From: Anaeromyxobacter dehalogenans 2CP-1
Lineage (GTDB): Bacteria > Myxococcota > Myxococcia > Myxococcales > Anaeromyxobacteraceae
Assembly: GCF_000022145.1 (NCBI RefSeq)
Contig: NC_011891.1
Span: 62,001 to 126,000 of the forward strand
Reading direction: 5' to 3'
Length of the DNA stretch: 64,000 nt
Shown here piece after piece: positions 8,022 through 16,772 of this stretch (position 1 is its first letter; each line of letters begins with the position of its first letter). The notes beneath the pieces were generated by a model. That model had not been told where the DNA came from, did no database searches, and saw nothing but the letters and a program-made list of their open reading frames with translations. Made by a program: the position numbers and the translations under genes.

Positions 8022-10028
8022 CTAGAAGTAGCCGAGCACCAGCGCGGCGGCCTCGGTGGCGAGCGGCTGGCGCCGGGCCTCGAACGCCAGGGAGAGGTCG
8101 CGCGCGAGGTGCAGCCGGAGCGCGCCGCCCCACGACCAGGTGGTGCGCGGCGCGGCGTCGGGCAGCCAGCGCCAGCGCGCGTCGGCGAGCAGGACCGCGC
8201 GCGACCCGAGGCGGAGCCGCGCCAGCGCCGAGGGGCCGATGCCCGGGCGCCACCCGGTGCCGCCCGCGCCGGAGAGGCCCGGCGAGGCGCGCAGCTCCAG
8301 GTCCCCGGTGGCGGCCAGGTCGAGGCCGCCGGGCAGCGCCGCGGCCAGCCCGCCGCCGAGGTCGCTCGCGAACGCGAGGCACCGATCGCAGCCGCGGTCG
8401 CGCACGGTGGTGGCGCCGAAGCTCGCCTTCCAGGACGGCCGCGCGTCGAAGCGCGTCACCGGGCTGAGCGAGACGATGCGCACGAGCGCCACGTCGTCGA
8501 GGTCCACCCGCCGCTCGCGCGGCGTCCAGCGGAGGCGGGTGGGGAGGAACTCGATCTGCGCGGTGGGCGGGTAGCCCTCGGGCGGATCGCCGAGGTCGTG
8601 GAGCGCGAGGCGGGCGTCGAGGAGCACCGTGCCGCCCTGCCCGTCGACCGCGCCGCCGCCCACGCCGAGGCGCAGCGAGCCGTGGCCGCGCTCGGGGCGG
8701 CGCGCCTCCGGGAGCGGGAGCGCGAGCGGCGCGCTCGGCACGCCCAGCGCGGCCCGGCGCTCGAGCAGCGCCTGCCGGTCCTGCGCCGCCTTCGGCTCGA
8801 GGCCGCGGATGAGCTCGCGCGCGTGGCGGAGATCGAGCAGGTCCACCGCCGCGTCGAGCACCTTCGCCAGCCCGTCCGGCGGGGTGCCCGGCGCGAGCGG
8901 CGCGGCCGGGTCGCCGGAGAGCGCCTCCACCTCGCGCAGCTCGGCGCGGGAGAGCCCGCGGGCCCGCGCCTCGAACTGCGTGCGGATGGACGGCCGGTAG
9001 TGGACGCGCCGGACCAGCCCCGGGTTCTCGAACAGCGCCACGACGGTGTCGGAGGGCAGCACCACCGCCCGGCCCACGTGCGAGAGCAGGTCGAGCCGCG
9101 GCGCGGCGGCCTCGAGCGCGCCGAGCACGTGGTAGCTGCAGTTCTCGTCGAGGTACCAGTAGTCGAACCAGGTGCCGCCCAGCTCCCACACGTGCGCGCC
9201 GAGCAGCGCCACCTCGCCCGGCGTGAGCTCGAGGTCGTACTCCCACAGGTCGCGGGACTCGTAGTCCCCGTACTCGCGGACCTTGTAGTAGTACGGGTAG
9301 TACTTGAACTCGCCCTTGAAGAAGCCGAGCAGGCCCTTCGCCGCGTAGAGCACCGCGTTCCCGGTGTCCACGGTGGCGGCGTAGTCCACCCCGTAGTCGA
9401 GCAGCTCGAAGTGCTTGCCGCCGATCGCCTCCGGCGCCTTGTCGAGGCGGAGCAGGGTGTGGCCGAACGCCGAGGCGGGGTTGTTGAGGTAGTACGACGA
9501 GAACACCACCGTCACGCCCTGCGGCCGGATCTTGCCGTAGAAGTCCTCGAACTTCGGGCAGCGGCGGGGCGGCAGGCGGGCGAGGTCGAAGCCGAGCCGC
9601 CCGCCCAGGAACGCGAAGCGCGCCGGGAAGCGGCACTGCGCGTCGTCGAGCTCCTCGGCCTTCGGCGCGGCGTCGAAGAAGCCGGCCAGCGTCGCCTCCA
9701 GCTCGGCGGCCGGGTCGGTCTTCCCGTCGCGGGCCCGGAAGAACTTCCCGCCATCGGCCTCGCTCTTCCAGCCGCCCAGCGGGCGGCGCCGCCAGTGCCC
9801 GAGCTTCAGCCACCCGGGATCGTCCGCCAGCCGGAGCGCGCGCGCCTTCGCCACGAGCTCGGCGAGGTAGGCGGGATCGGGCGCGGCGGTCGCGCCCGCT
9901 GCCGGGGCGGCCGGGGCGGCTGCGGAGGCGATCGCGGCCGCGGGCGGCGCCCCGGGTTCGGCGGACGGCGGGGCGGGCGCGCCGGGCGGGGACGCGAGCG
10001 CGAGGGCGAGGGCGAGCGGGCCGAGCAT
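8022..10028 (-). CDS. DUF4105 domain-containing exported protein
   Basis: The 668-aa protein starts with a short signal-like segment (LALALALASPPGAPA) and an Ala/Pro linker to about residue 50. The DUF4105 (Lnb N-terminal, periplasmic) domain occupies about 155-330. It shows the family motif YYLNNPASAFGHTLLRLDK (179-197, His190), the aromatic-rich KGEFKYYPYYYKVREYGDYE segment (238-257) and YLDENCSYHVL with Cys297; the His/Cys pair suggests an enzyme of papain-like type. The remaining ~300 residues are a beta-rich region ending in a hydrophobic strand (ALVLGYF), compatible with an outer-membrane domain. Substrate unknown. Sits downstream of the DUF3015 gene but separated by a strong terminator. 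Confidence 0.82.
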   Translation of the reverse strand: MLGPLALALALASPPGAPAPPSAEPGAPPAAAIASAAAPAAPAAGATAAPDPAYLAELVAKARALRLADDPGWLKLGHWRRRPLGGWKSEADGGKFFRARDGKTDPAAELEATLAGFFDAAPKAEELDDAQCRFPARFAFLGGRLGFDLARLPPRRCPKFEDFYGKIRPQGVTVVFSSYYLNNPASAFGHTLLRLDKAPEAIGGKHFELLDYGVDYAATVDTGNAVLYAAKGLLGFFKGEFKYYPYYYKVREYGDYESRDLWEYDLELTPGEVALLGAHVWELGGTWFDYWYLDENCSYHVLGALEAAAPRLDLLSHVGRAVVLPSDTVVALFENPGLVRRVHYRPSIRTQFEARARGLSRAELREVEALSGDPAAPLAPGTPPDGLAKVLDAAVDLLDLRHARELIRGLEPKAAQDRQALLERRAALGVPSAPLALPLPEARRPERGHGSLRLGVGGGAVDGQGGTVLLDARLALHDLGDPPEGYPPTAQIEFLPTRLRWTPRERRVDLDDVALVRIVSLSPVTRFDARPSWKASFGATTVRDRGCDRCLAFASDLGGGLAAALPGGLDLAATGDLELRASPGLSGAGGTGWRPGIGPSALARLRLGSRAVLLADARWRWLPDAAPRTTWSWGGALRLHLARDLSLAFEARRQPLATEAAALVLGYF

Positions 10029-10051
10029 GCGGGGGGACGAGGGTAAACGAA

Positions 10052-10079
10052 AGGGGAGCCCTCTCGCGAGGGCTCCCCT
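10052..10079 (-). terminator. Rho-independent terminator of the DUF3015 gene
   Basis: Perfect 12-bp arms AGGGGAGCCCTC (10052-10063) and GAGGGCTCCCCT (10068-10079) with loop TCGC. On the minus strand the hairpin is followed by TTTCGTTTACC, a run of T residues that is unusual in this GC-rich DNA. It lies between the DUF3015 stop and the DUF4105 start, so those genes are separate transcripts. Confidence 0.85.
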
Positions 10080-10102
10080 CTCATGAAGCGGACCGCGGGG
10101 CG

Positions 10103-10600
10103 CTAGCTGCGGCCGCAGCCGAGGGCCGCGTCACCGTGCAGCGTGTCGAGGATCGCCTTGGTCACGTCCTCGTTCGAGGCGCTCTCGCTCGGGAAGATCG
10201 CCTTGAAGTTCTTCTGCAGCGCCGCGCCGACCGCGTGCGAGTTCTCGCAGGCGTTGATCACGGTGAGCGCGCCGATGGCCTCGCCCTCGCCGCGGGAGAT
10301 GTCCTTGGCGAGCGCCTCGCGGTTCGCGTCCACGAAGTTCTTGGTGCCGGCCGTGAACACGCCGCTGCCGCAGTTCGAGGTCCCGGTGGTGATGCCGAAG
10401 GTCTGGTTGCCGAAGGTGCCGTTGGTGGTGGCGGCCAGGATCTGGACCGCGCCCGGGGTGTTGCCGAACGCCATGGAGCCGAGGCCGCAGCCGGCGGTGC
10501 CGTAGCGGCCGGTGCCCTTGATGGCGGAGGCGGTCTGATCGGCGGCGGCGGCCGGCACGGCGAGCAGCGCGGCGACGAGCGCGAGCGTGATGCGGGTCAT
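10103..10600 (-). CDS. DUF3015 family exported protein
   Basis: The 165-aa protein has a clear signal peptide (RITLALVAALLAVPAAAADQ, cleavage near 20). The mature part starts with YGTAGCGLGSMAFG and contains TTNGTFGNQTFGITTGTSNCG, both typical of DUF3015 proteins found in delta- and gammaproteobacteria. Four cysteines (GC38G, NC, AC, GCGRS at the end) could form two disulfides in the periplasm. Function is unknown. The gene stands alone: a palindrome lies in its 5' leader and a strong terminator follows it. GC is a little lower and codon use richer in AAG/AAC than in neighbours, suggesting good expression. Confidence 0.85.
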   Translation of the reverse strand: MTRITLALVAALLAVPAAAADQTASAIKGTGRYGTAGCGLGSMAFGNTPGAVQILAATTNGTFGNQTFGITTGTSNCGSGVFTAGTKNFVDANREALAKDISRGEGEAIGALTVINACENSHAVGAALQKNFKAIFPSESASNEDVTKAILDTLHGDAALGCGRS

Positions 10601-10619
10601 GTGTCTCCCTTTCGTTCTC

Positions 10620-10637
10620 GGGGGTTCACGAACCCCC
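10620..10637. promoter_or_regulatory. 18-bp palindrome in the leader of the DUF3015 gene
   Basis: GGGGGTTC-AC-GAACCCCC has 8-bp perfect arms with a 2-base centre, too tight for a good RNA hairpin and more like a dimeric repressor site. It begins 20 bases before the DUF3015 start codon on the minus strand. The binding protein is unknown. Confidence 0.5.
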
Positions 10638-10756
10638 AGTGAAGTCCCCCACGCATGCTTTCCGTGGAGATCGTTCCCGTATACCGCTGTCTCTCACGCC
10701 TGCGAACTTCGCAGACGACCCTTCTCGGGGCCCTGCCGGACGGGACAGGATTTCGG

Positions 10757-10785
10757 TTGCGGCACCGTGGCGCACTGCGCAATAT
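10757..10785 (+). promoter_or_regulatory. Sigma-70-like promoter of etfBA
   Basis: TTGCGG (10757-10762), a 17-base spacer and CAATAT (10780-10785) give a good -35/-10 pair about 40 bases before the etfB ATG. It falls in one of the few AT-richer patches of the region. A perfect palindrome GATTCCGGAATC (10803-10814) lies between the predicted start of transcription and the AGGAG ribosome binding site and could be an operator. Confidence 0.5.
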
Positions 10786-10824
10786 GGTCGAGCCCCAGGC
10801 TTGATTCCGGAATCAGGAGCGATC

Positions 10825-11628
10825 ATGGCCCTCAAGATCGTGGTGACCGCGAAGCGCGTCGAGGACCCGGAGTCGAAGATCCGCGTGAAGCCGGACGGCT
10901 CCGGGATCGTGACCGACGGCGTCAACTACAAGATCAACCCGTTCGACGAGATCGCCGTCGAGGAGGCGCTCCGCCTGAAGGAGCGCCACGGCGGGGAGGT
11001 GGTGGTCGCGTCCATCGGTGGGGAAAAGTCGCAGACCGAGATCCGCGCCGCGCTCGCCATGGGCGCCGACCGCGGCATCCTCGTCCGCCACGACGGCCCG
11101 CTCGATCCGGTGGTGGTGTCGGCGCTGCTCGCCAAGGTGGTCGAGCAGGAGAAGCCCGACCTCGTCATCCTCGGCAAGCAGTCCATCGACGACGACCAGA
11201 ACCAGGCCGGCCAGTACCTGGCCGAGCGGCTCGGCTGGCCGCAGGGCACGTTCGCCTCGAAGACCGAGAGCCTGGAGAGCGAGGCCGAGCAGAAGAAGGA
11301 GCCGGGCCTCGTGCTCTCCGCCGACGGCAAGGCGCTCACGGTGGTGCGCGAGGTGGACGGCGGCGTGGAGACGCTGGAGCTGGGCCTGCCGGCGGTGGTG
11401 ACCACCGACCTGCGCCTCAACAAGCCGCGCTTCGCCTCGCTGCCCGGCATCATGAAGGCCAAGAAGAAGCCGCTCCAGGAGCTGGCCGCCGCCTCGCTCG
11501 GCGTGGACCTCGCGCCGGTCGTGGTGATGAAGCGCCTGGCCGAGCCGCCCGCCCGCAAGGGCGGCGTGAAGGTGGCCGACGTCGAGGAGCTCTGGAAGAA
11601 GCTGCACGACGAGGCGAAGGTCCTCTAG
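10825..11628 (+). CDS. etfB: Electron transfer flavoprotein, beta subunit
   Basis: The 267-aa EtfB carries AMP/FAD-associated structure of the electron transfer flavoprotein, the soluble heterodimer that takes electrons from acyl-CoA dehydrogenases. Family motifs: MALKIVVTAKRVEDPESKI at the start, INPFDEIAVEEALRLKE (about 38-54), ILGKQSIDDDQNQAGQYLAE (about 122-141) and TTDLRLNKPRFASLPGIMKAKKK (193-215). The ATG at 10825 has an AGGAGC ribosome binding site; upstream in-frame codons lie in the promoter. It precedes etfA by 45 bases. Confidence 0.96.
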   Translation: MALKIVVTAKRVEDPESKIRVKPDGSGIVTDGVNYKINPFDEIAVEEALRLKERHGGEVVVASIGGEKSQTEIRAALAMGADRGILVRHDGPLDPVVVSALLAKVVEQEKPDLVILGKQSIDDDQNQAGQYLAERLGWPQGTFASKTESLESEAEQKKEPGLVLSADGKALTVVREVDGGVETLELGLPAVVTTDLRLNKPRFASLPGIMKAKKKPLQELAAASLGVDLAPVVVMKRLAEPPARKGGVKVADVEELWKKLHDEAKVL

Positions 11629-11673
11629 CCCACCGTCCGCGCGCCGCGCGGCGATCGAACCTCCGGAGGCGAC

Positions 11674-12636
11674 ATGTCGAACGTCCTCATCGTGGCCGAG
11701 CAGGGCGGCGGCCAGCTCCGCAAGGCGACGCTCCACGCCATCTCGGCGGGGCGCGCCCTTGCCGCCCGCACCGGCGGCGCGCTCCACGTCGCGCTGCTCG
11801 GCCAGGGCGTGCGCCCGCTCGCCGACGCGCTGGCCGCGACCGGCGCCGAGGTGCACGTGGCCGACGCGCCCGCGCTCGAGCACCCGCTCGCCGACGCGTG
11901 GGCGCCGGTGATCGCGGAGATCGCGAAGGCCTGCGGGGCCGCGTACGTGGGCGCCGCCGCGACCGCGCAGGGCAAGGACCTCCTCCCCCGCGTGGCGGCC
12001 CGGCTCGGCGCCGGGATGGCGACCGAGGTGCTCGGCTTCGGCGGCGACGGCGCGGCCGTGACGTTCCGCCGGCCCATGTGGGCGGGCAACGTGCTCGCCG
12101 AGGTGGAGATCGCGACGCCGGTGAAGGTGTTCACGGTGCGTGCGACGGAGTTCCCAGCCGCCGAGCCGGGCGCCGGCAAGGGCGCGGTGCACGAGGTGGC
12201 GGTCCAGGTGCCGGCCGGCCTGCGCACCCGGCACGTGGCCTTCCGCGAGGTGAAGAGCGAGCGGCCCGAGCTGACCGAGGCGCGGGTGGTGGTGTCGGGC
12301 GGCCGCGGCACGAAGGGCGACTTCAAGCCGGTCGAGGCGCTGGCCGATGCGCTCGGCGCCGCGGTGGGCGCGAGCCGCGCCGCGGTGGACGCGGGCTGGG
12401 TGCCGAACGACTGGCAGGTGGGGCAGACCGGCAAGGTGGTCGCGCCGGACCTCTACGTGGCGGCGGGCATCTCCGGCGCCATCCAGCACCTCGCCGGCAT
12501 GAAGGGCTCGAAGGTGATCGTGGCGGTGAACAAGGACCCGGACGCGCCGGTGTTCCAGATCGCCGACTACGGCCTGGTGGCGGACCTGTTCCAGGCGCTG
12601 CCGGCGCTCACCGAGAAGGTGAAGGCCTCGAAGTGA
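11674..12636 (+). CDS. etfA: Electron transfer flavoprotein, alpha subunit
   Basis: The 320-aa EtfA partners EtfB and binds FAD in its C-terminal domain. Seen are the N-terminal [19 protein letters not shown], the linker [17 protein letters not shown] and the FAD-binding stretch [11 protein letters not shown]...[29 protein letters not shown]...INKD-like [18 protein letters not shown]. Length is normal. A GGAGGCGAC ribosome binding site precedes the ATG. Likely co-transcribed with the following MBL hydrolase (28-base gap). ETF here may connect beta-oxidation or amino-acid-derived acyl-CoA to the quinone pool. Confidence 0.96.
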   Translation: MSNVLIVAEQGGGQLRKATLHAISAGRALAARTGGALHVALLGQGVRPLADALAATGAEVHVADAPALEHPLADAWAPVIAEIAKACGAAYVGAAATAQGKDLLPRVAARLGAGMATEVLGFGGDGAAVTFRRPMWAGNVLAEVEIATPVKVFTVRATEFPAAEPGAGKGAVHEVAVQVPAGLRTRHVAFREVKSERPELTEARVVVSGGRGTKGDFKPVEALADALGAAVGASRAAVDAGWVPNDWQVGQTGKVVAPDLYVAAGISGAIQHLAGMKGSKVIVAVNKDPDAPVFQIADYGLVADLFQALPALTEKVKASK

Positions 12637-12664
12637 GGGCGCCGCGGGGCGCGGCGGTGCGAGC

Positions 12665-13669
12665 GTGACCGAGGCGGATCTCGAGGGGCTCGGCGTCCAC
12701 CGCATCGCCATCCCGGTTCCGTTCCCGCAGGCGGGCGGGCCGGTCAACGCGTACCTGGTGGAGGAGGCCGGCGGCGGCCTCCTCATGTTCGACTCGGGCC
12801 TCGGCACGCCCGAGGCGCAGGCGGCGCTCGAGGCCGGCTTCCAGCGGCTGGGCCGCCGCTTCGACGAGGTCGGCCGCATCGTGGTCTCGCACGGCCACGT
12901 GGACCACTACGGCGCCGCCCGCTTCGTGCAGGAGCGGCACGGCGGCCCGGACGTGCCGGTGTTCGGCCACCCGGCCGACGCGCCCAAGATGTCGGAGCAG
13001 GGGCCGCGCTGGCGGGAGCTGGCCCCGCGGCTGGCCGCGTACCTGGCGCGCCAGGGCGTGCCGCCCGAGGTGGTCGAGCTGCTCGCGAAGCAGGGCGAGG
13101 GTGGCTTCCGCTACGCGCGGCGGCTCCCCGAGATCCGGCCCATCGCCGAGGGGGAGGTGCTGCGCACGCGCCACCTCGCGCTCGAGGTGATGCACATGCC
13201 GGGGCACACGCCCGGGCTCCTGTGCCTGTACGACCGGGAGAAGCGGCTGTTCCTCTCCGACGACCACCTGCTCGAGAAGGTCTCCCCGAACCCGCTCATC
13301 GAGCTCGGGCCGGACGGCCAGGACGGCTTCTTCCGCCCGCTGCTCGCGTACCTCGACAGCATCCGCCGCCTGCGCGCGCTCGAGGTGGACCTGGTGCTCC
13401 CCGGCCACGGCCCGCCGTTCTCGGGCCACCGCGAGATCATCGACGCGCTCGTCGGCTTCTACGCGAAGCGGCAGGCGCGGCTGCTCGAGCTGCTCCAGGC
13501 CGGGCCCCGGACCGCGCACGAGCTCGCCCGCGCGCTCTGGCCCCGCGCCCGCCCCACCGACGCGTTCCTCACCCTCTCGGAGACGGTGGCGAACCTGGAG
13601 GTGATGGAGTCGCGCGGCGAGGTGCGGCGCGATCGCGCGGCCGAGCCCTGGCGCTACCTGGCCGCCTGA
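12665..13669 (+). CDS. MBL-fold metallo-hydrolase with C-terminal winged-helix-like tail
   Basis: A 334-aa metallo-beta-lactamase-fold enzyme. The dinuclear metal motif SHGHVDH is at 75-81 (His76, His78, Asp80, His81), followed by MHMPGHTPG near 178 and LPGHGPPF near 243. This arrangement and the C-terminal ~60 residues (RTAHELARALWPRARPTDAFLTLSETVANLEVM) resemble LACTB2-like and glyoxalase-II-like hydrolases, where the tail is a small winged helix. Substrates could be thioesters or RNA; the sequence does not decide. GTG start 28 bases after etfA. Confidence 0.85.
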   Translation: MTEADLEGLGVHRIAIPVPFPQAGGPVNAYLVEEAGGGLLMFDSGLGTPEAQAALEAGFQRLGRRFDEVGRIVVSHGHVDHYGAARFVQERHGGPDVPVFGHPADAPKMSEQGPRWRELAPRLAAYLARQGVPPEVVELLAKQGEGGFRYARRLPEIRPIAEGEVLRTRHLALEVMHMPGHTPGLLCLYDREKRLFLSDDHLLEKVSPNPLIELGPDGQDGFFRPLLAYLDSIRRLRALEVDLVLPGHGPPFSGHREIIDALVGFYAKRQARLLELLQAGPRTAHELARALWPRARPTDAFLTLSETVANLEVMESRGEVRRDRAAEPWRYLAA

Positions 13670-13723
13670 CCGGGGCGGCGGCGCCGCTCGACAAGCGCGG
13701 CGCCATCGGGCATTCAAGGCGCC

Positions 13724-14485
<762 letters not shown>

Positions 14486-14503
14486 CGCCGCCCGCCGTGC
14501 GCC

Positions 14504-15418
14504 GTGGCCGACCTCGCCCTGCTCGTCCTCACGCTGCTGTGGGGGACCACCTTCGCGCTGGTGAAGGAGGCGCTCGAGATCGCCTCCCCGGGCGTGTTCC
14601 TCACCGCCCGCTTCGGCCTGGCCGCGGTGGCGCTGCTCGTCGCCTGGGCGCTCCGGCCGCGCGCGCCGCTCGGCGAGGGGTTCTGGCGGCACGGCGTCCT
14701 GCTCGGCCTCACCATGCTGGTGGGGTTCGTGCTCCAGACGGTCGCGCTTCGGCACACCACGCCCTCGCGCTCCGGGTTCATCACCGGCCTGAACGTGCTG
14801 GTGGTGCCGATCGTCGCCCGCTGGCTCCTGGGGCGCCGGGTGCGCCTCGCGTTCTGGGTGGGCGTGACGTTCGCGCTCGCCGGGCTGGTGCTGCTGACGC
14901 GGCCGTTCACCCCCGGTGCGGTCACGGAGGAGGTCCGCTTCGGCGACCTGCTCACGCTCTTCTGCGCGGTGGCCTACGGGCTCCAGGTGACGTTCACCTC
15001 GGAGTGGGCGCCGCGCCACCCGCTCGCGCCGTTCGTGGCGGTGCAGGTGCTGGTGACGCTGGCCGGCGCGCTCGTGCTCGCCCCGCTGGAGGGGCCGCGC
15101 TTCGATCCGGCCGGGGCCGGCCACTTCCTCGCGGTGGTGGCCTTCACCGGCCTCGTCATGACCGCGCTCGCGTTCTTCGTCATGAACTGGGGCCAGCGCC
15201 ACACCACCGCGGTGCGGGCCGCGCTCATCTTCTCGCTCGAGCCCGCCGCGGCGGCGGTGTTCAGCTGGCTGTACTACGGCGAGCCGCTCGGGCCGCTCGA
15301 CTGGGCCGGCGGCGGGCTCATGGTGCTCGGGGTGGTGGCCGGCGAGGTGGGCGGGGTGCTGGAGGCCCGCGCCGCCGAGGCCCGGGCCCGGGCCCGCGCG
15401 GGCGCGCCCGCGGCGTAG
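14504..15418 (+). CDS. EamA (DMT) family transporter
   Basis: This 304-aa membrane protein shows the ten-helix, two-EamA-domain plan of drug/metabolite transporters. The first repeat includes LLWGTTFALVKEALEIASPGVF and ALRHTTPSRSGFITGLNVLVVPIVA; the second has ALLFSLEP-like RAALIFSLEPAAAAVFSWLYYGE near 245-267 and ends in an Arg/Ala tail. Substrate is not predictable. GTG start; upstream TerC ends 18 bases earlier, so the two are probably co-transcribed. Confidence 0.9.
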   Translation: MADLALLVLTLLWGTTFALVKEALEIASPGVFLTARFGLAAVALLVAWALRPRAPLGEGFWRHGVLLGLTMLVGFVLQTVALRHTTPSRSGFITGLNVLVVPIVARWLLGRRVRLAFWVGVTFALAGLVLLTRPFTPGAVTEEVRFGDLLTLFCAVAYGLQVTFTSEWAPRHPLAPFVAVQVLVTLAGALVLAPLEGPRFDPAGAGHFLAVVAFTGLVMTALAFFVMNWGQRHTTAVRAALIFSLEPAAAAVFSWLYYGEPLGPLDWAGGGLMVLGVVAGEVGGVLEARAAEARARARAGAPAA

Positions 15419-15479
15419 CCGTCGAGGCGCCGGCGGCCGGCCCGCGCCGCGCGGCCGGACCTCTGCTACCTTCGGCCCG

Positions 15480-16667
15480 ATGCGACGCACCCCCCTCGAG
15501 CACGCCCTCCTCGCGGCGCTCGCCCTGTCAGTCGCCGCCTGCCGCCACGCGCCCCCGCCCGCGCCGGCGCGCACCGCCGACGAGGCGCTCCGCGAGGTGC
15601 CGCCCTCCGACCTCCCGGCGTTCGCCGACGATCTCGACTACGCCGGCCTGGAGGACGCGATCGGCCGCTCCGAGACCTGGCTGGCACGGCTCGCCGCCTC
15701 GGATCCGGGCCGGACGTTCGCCTACGGCAGGGAGCGCGTCCCGCTCGCGCGCGTGCAGGCGACGCTGGCGCGCTTCCGGACGGTCGTGGCGGCGCGGCCC
15801 GCGCCGGCGGCGCTGCGCGAGACGCTCCGCCGCGAGTTCCGCGCGTTCCGCTCCGCCGGCGACGGGCGCGGGACGGTGCTGTTCACCGGCTACTACCTGC
15901 CGGAGCTGCGCGGCGCGCTCGCCCGCGGCGGCCCGTACCGGGTGCCGCTCCACCGCGCGCCGGACGACCTCGTGGTGGTGCGCGCGCGCGACTTCCCGCA
16001 GGTCGCGGAGGACCTCGTCGGCCGGGTGGAGCAGGGCAGGCTCGTCCCGTACCCGACCCGCGCCGACATCGCGCGCGGCGCGCTCGACGGGAAGGGCGCG
16101 GAGCTCTGCTACGTGGACTCGGCGCTCGACGCGTTCTTCCTCGAGATCCAGGGGAGCGGGGTGGTGCGCCTCGAGGACGGCAGCTCGCGCGTGGTCACGT
16201 ACGCCGGCAAGAACGGCCAGCGCTACGCCGCGGTCGGCGCGGAGCTGATCCGGCGCGGCGCGCTCCGGCGCGAGGAGGTGTCGATGCAGTCGATCCGCGC
16301 CTGGCTGCTCGCGCACCCGGAGGAGCAGGCGGCGGTGCTCGCCACCAACCCGTCCTACGTGTTCTTCCGGTTCGCCGACGACGCCATCGGCGCGCTCGGC
16401 GTCCCGGTCACCCCGGACCGCACCATCGCCGCCGACGCGAAGGTGTTCCCGAAGGGCGGGCTCGCGTTCCTGGAGACGGAGCGGCCGGTGGACGCGACCT
16501 CGGCCACCCTGCGCCCGTTCTCGCGCTTCGTCCTCGACCAGGACGCGGGCGGCGCGATCCGCACCTCCGGGCGCGTGGACCTCTACCTCGGGAGCGGCCC
16601 CTACGCCGCGAACGCCGCCGGCCGCATGAAGCAGCCGGGGCGCCTCTGGTACCTGCTGCTCAGGTAG
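15480..16667 (+). CDS. mltA: Membrane-bound lytic murein transglycosylase A
   Basis: The 395-aa lipoprotein (lipobox SVAAC, Cys21) is an MltA/3D-domain enzyme that cleaves peptidoglycan between MurNAc and GlcNAc with 1,6-anhydro ring formation. The MltA domain covers about 115-290 (FTGYYLPELRG, EIQGSGVVRLEDG, YAGKNGQRYAAVG) and the 3D barrel lies at 325-392. The catalytic aspartate is in DQDAGGAIRTSGRVDLYLG near 361-379, matching the AQDTGGAI region of E. coli MltA. Probably acts at the inner face of the outer membrane. Convergent with the permease gene, with two strong hairpins between. Confidence 0.93.
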   Translation: MRRTPLEHALLAALALSVAACRHAPPPAPARTADEALREVPPSDLPAFADDLDYAGLEDAIGRSETWLARLAASDPGRTFAYGRERVPLARVQATLARFRTVVAARPAPAALRETLRREFRAFRSAGDGRGTVLFTGYYLPELRGALARGGPYRVPLHRAPDDLVVVRARDFPQVAEDLVGRVEQGRLVPYPTRADIARGALDGKGAELCYVDSALDAFFLEIQGSGVVRLEDGSSRVVTYAGKNGQRYAAVGAELIRRGALRREEVSMQSIRAWLLAHPEEQAAVLATNPSYVFFRFADDAIGALGVPVTPDRTIAADAKVFPKGGLAFLETERPVDATSATLRPFSRFVLDQDAGGAIRTSGRVDLYLGSGPYAANAAGRMKQPGRLWYLLLR

Positions 16668-16672
16668 GGCTC

Positions 16673-16763
16673 CCCGCCCGCGGCCGACGGCTCACCGCGG
16701 GCGGGATCGCCTCACCGGTGCCGAGCGGCCCGCTCGCCCCGGGCGCACCGAGGGGCGAGCGGG
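16673..16763. terminator. Two tandem hairpins between converging mltA and the NCS2 permease gene
   Basis: Hairpin one has perfect 11-bp arms CCCGCCCGCGG (16673-16683) and CCGCGGGCGGG (16695-16705). Hairpin two has perfect 12-bp arms CCCGCTCGCCCC (16729-16740) and GGGGCGAGCGGG (16752-16763). Neither has a T-run, but their location just after both stop codons suggests a bidirectional termination zone. Confidence 0.6.
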
Positions 16764-16772
16764 TCCCGCCGG

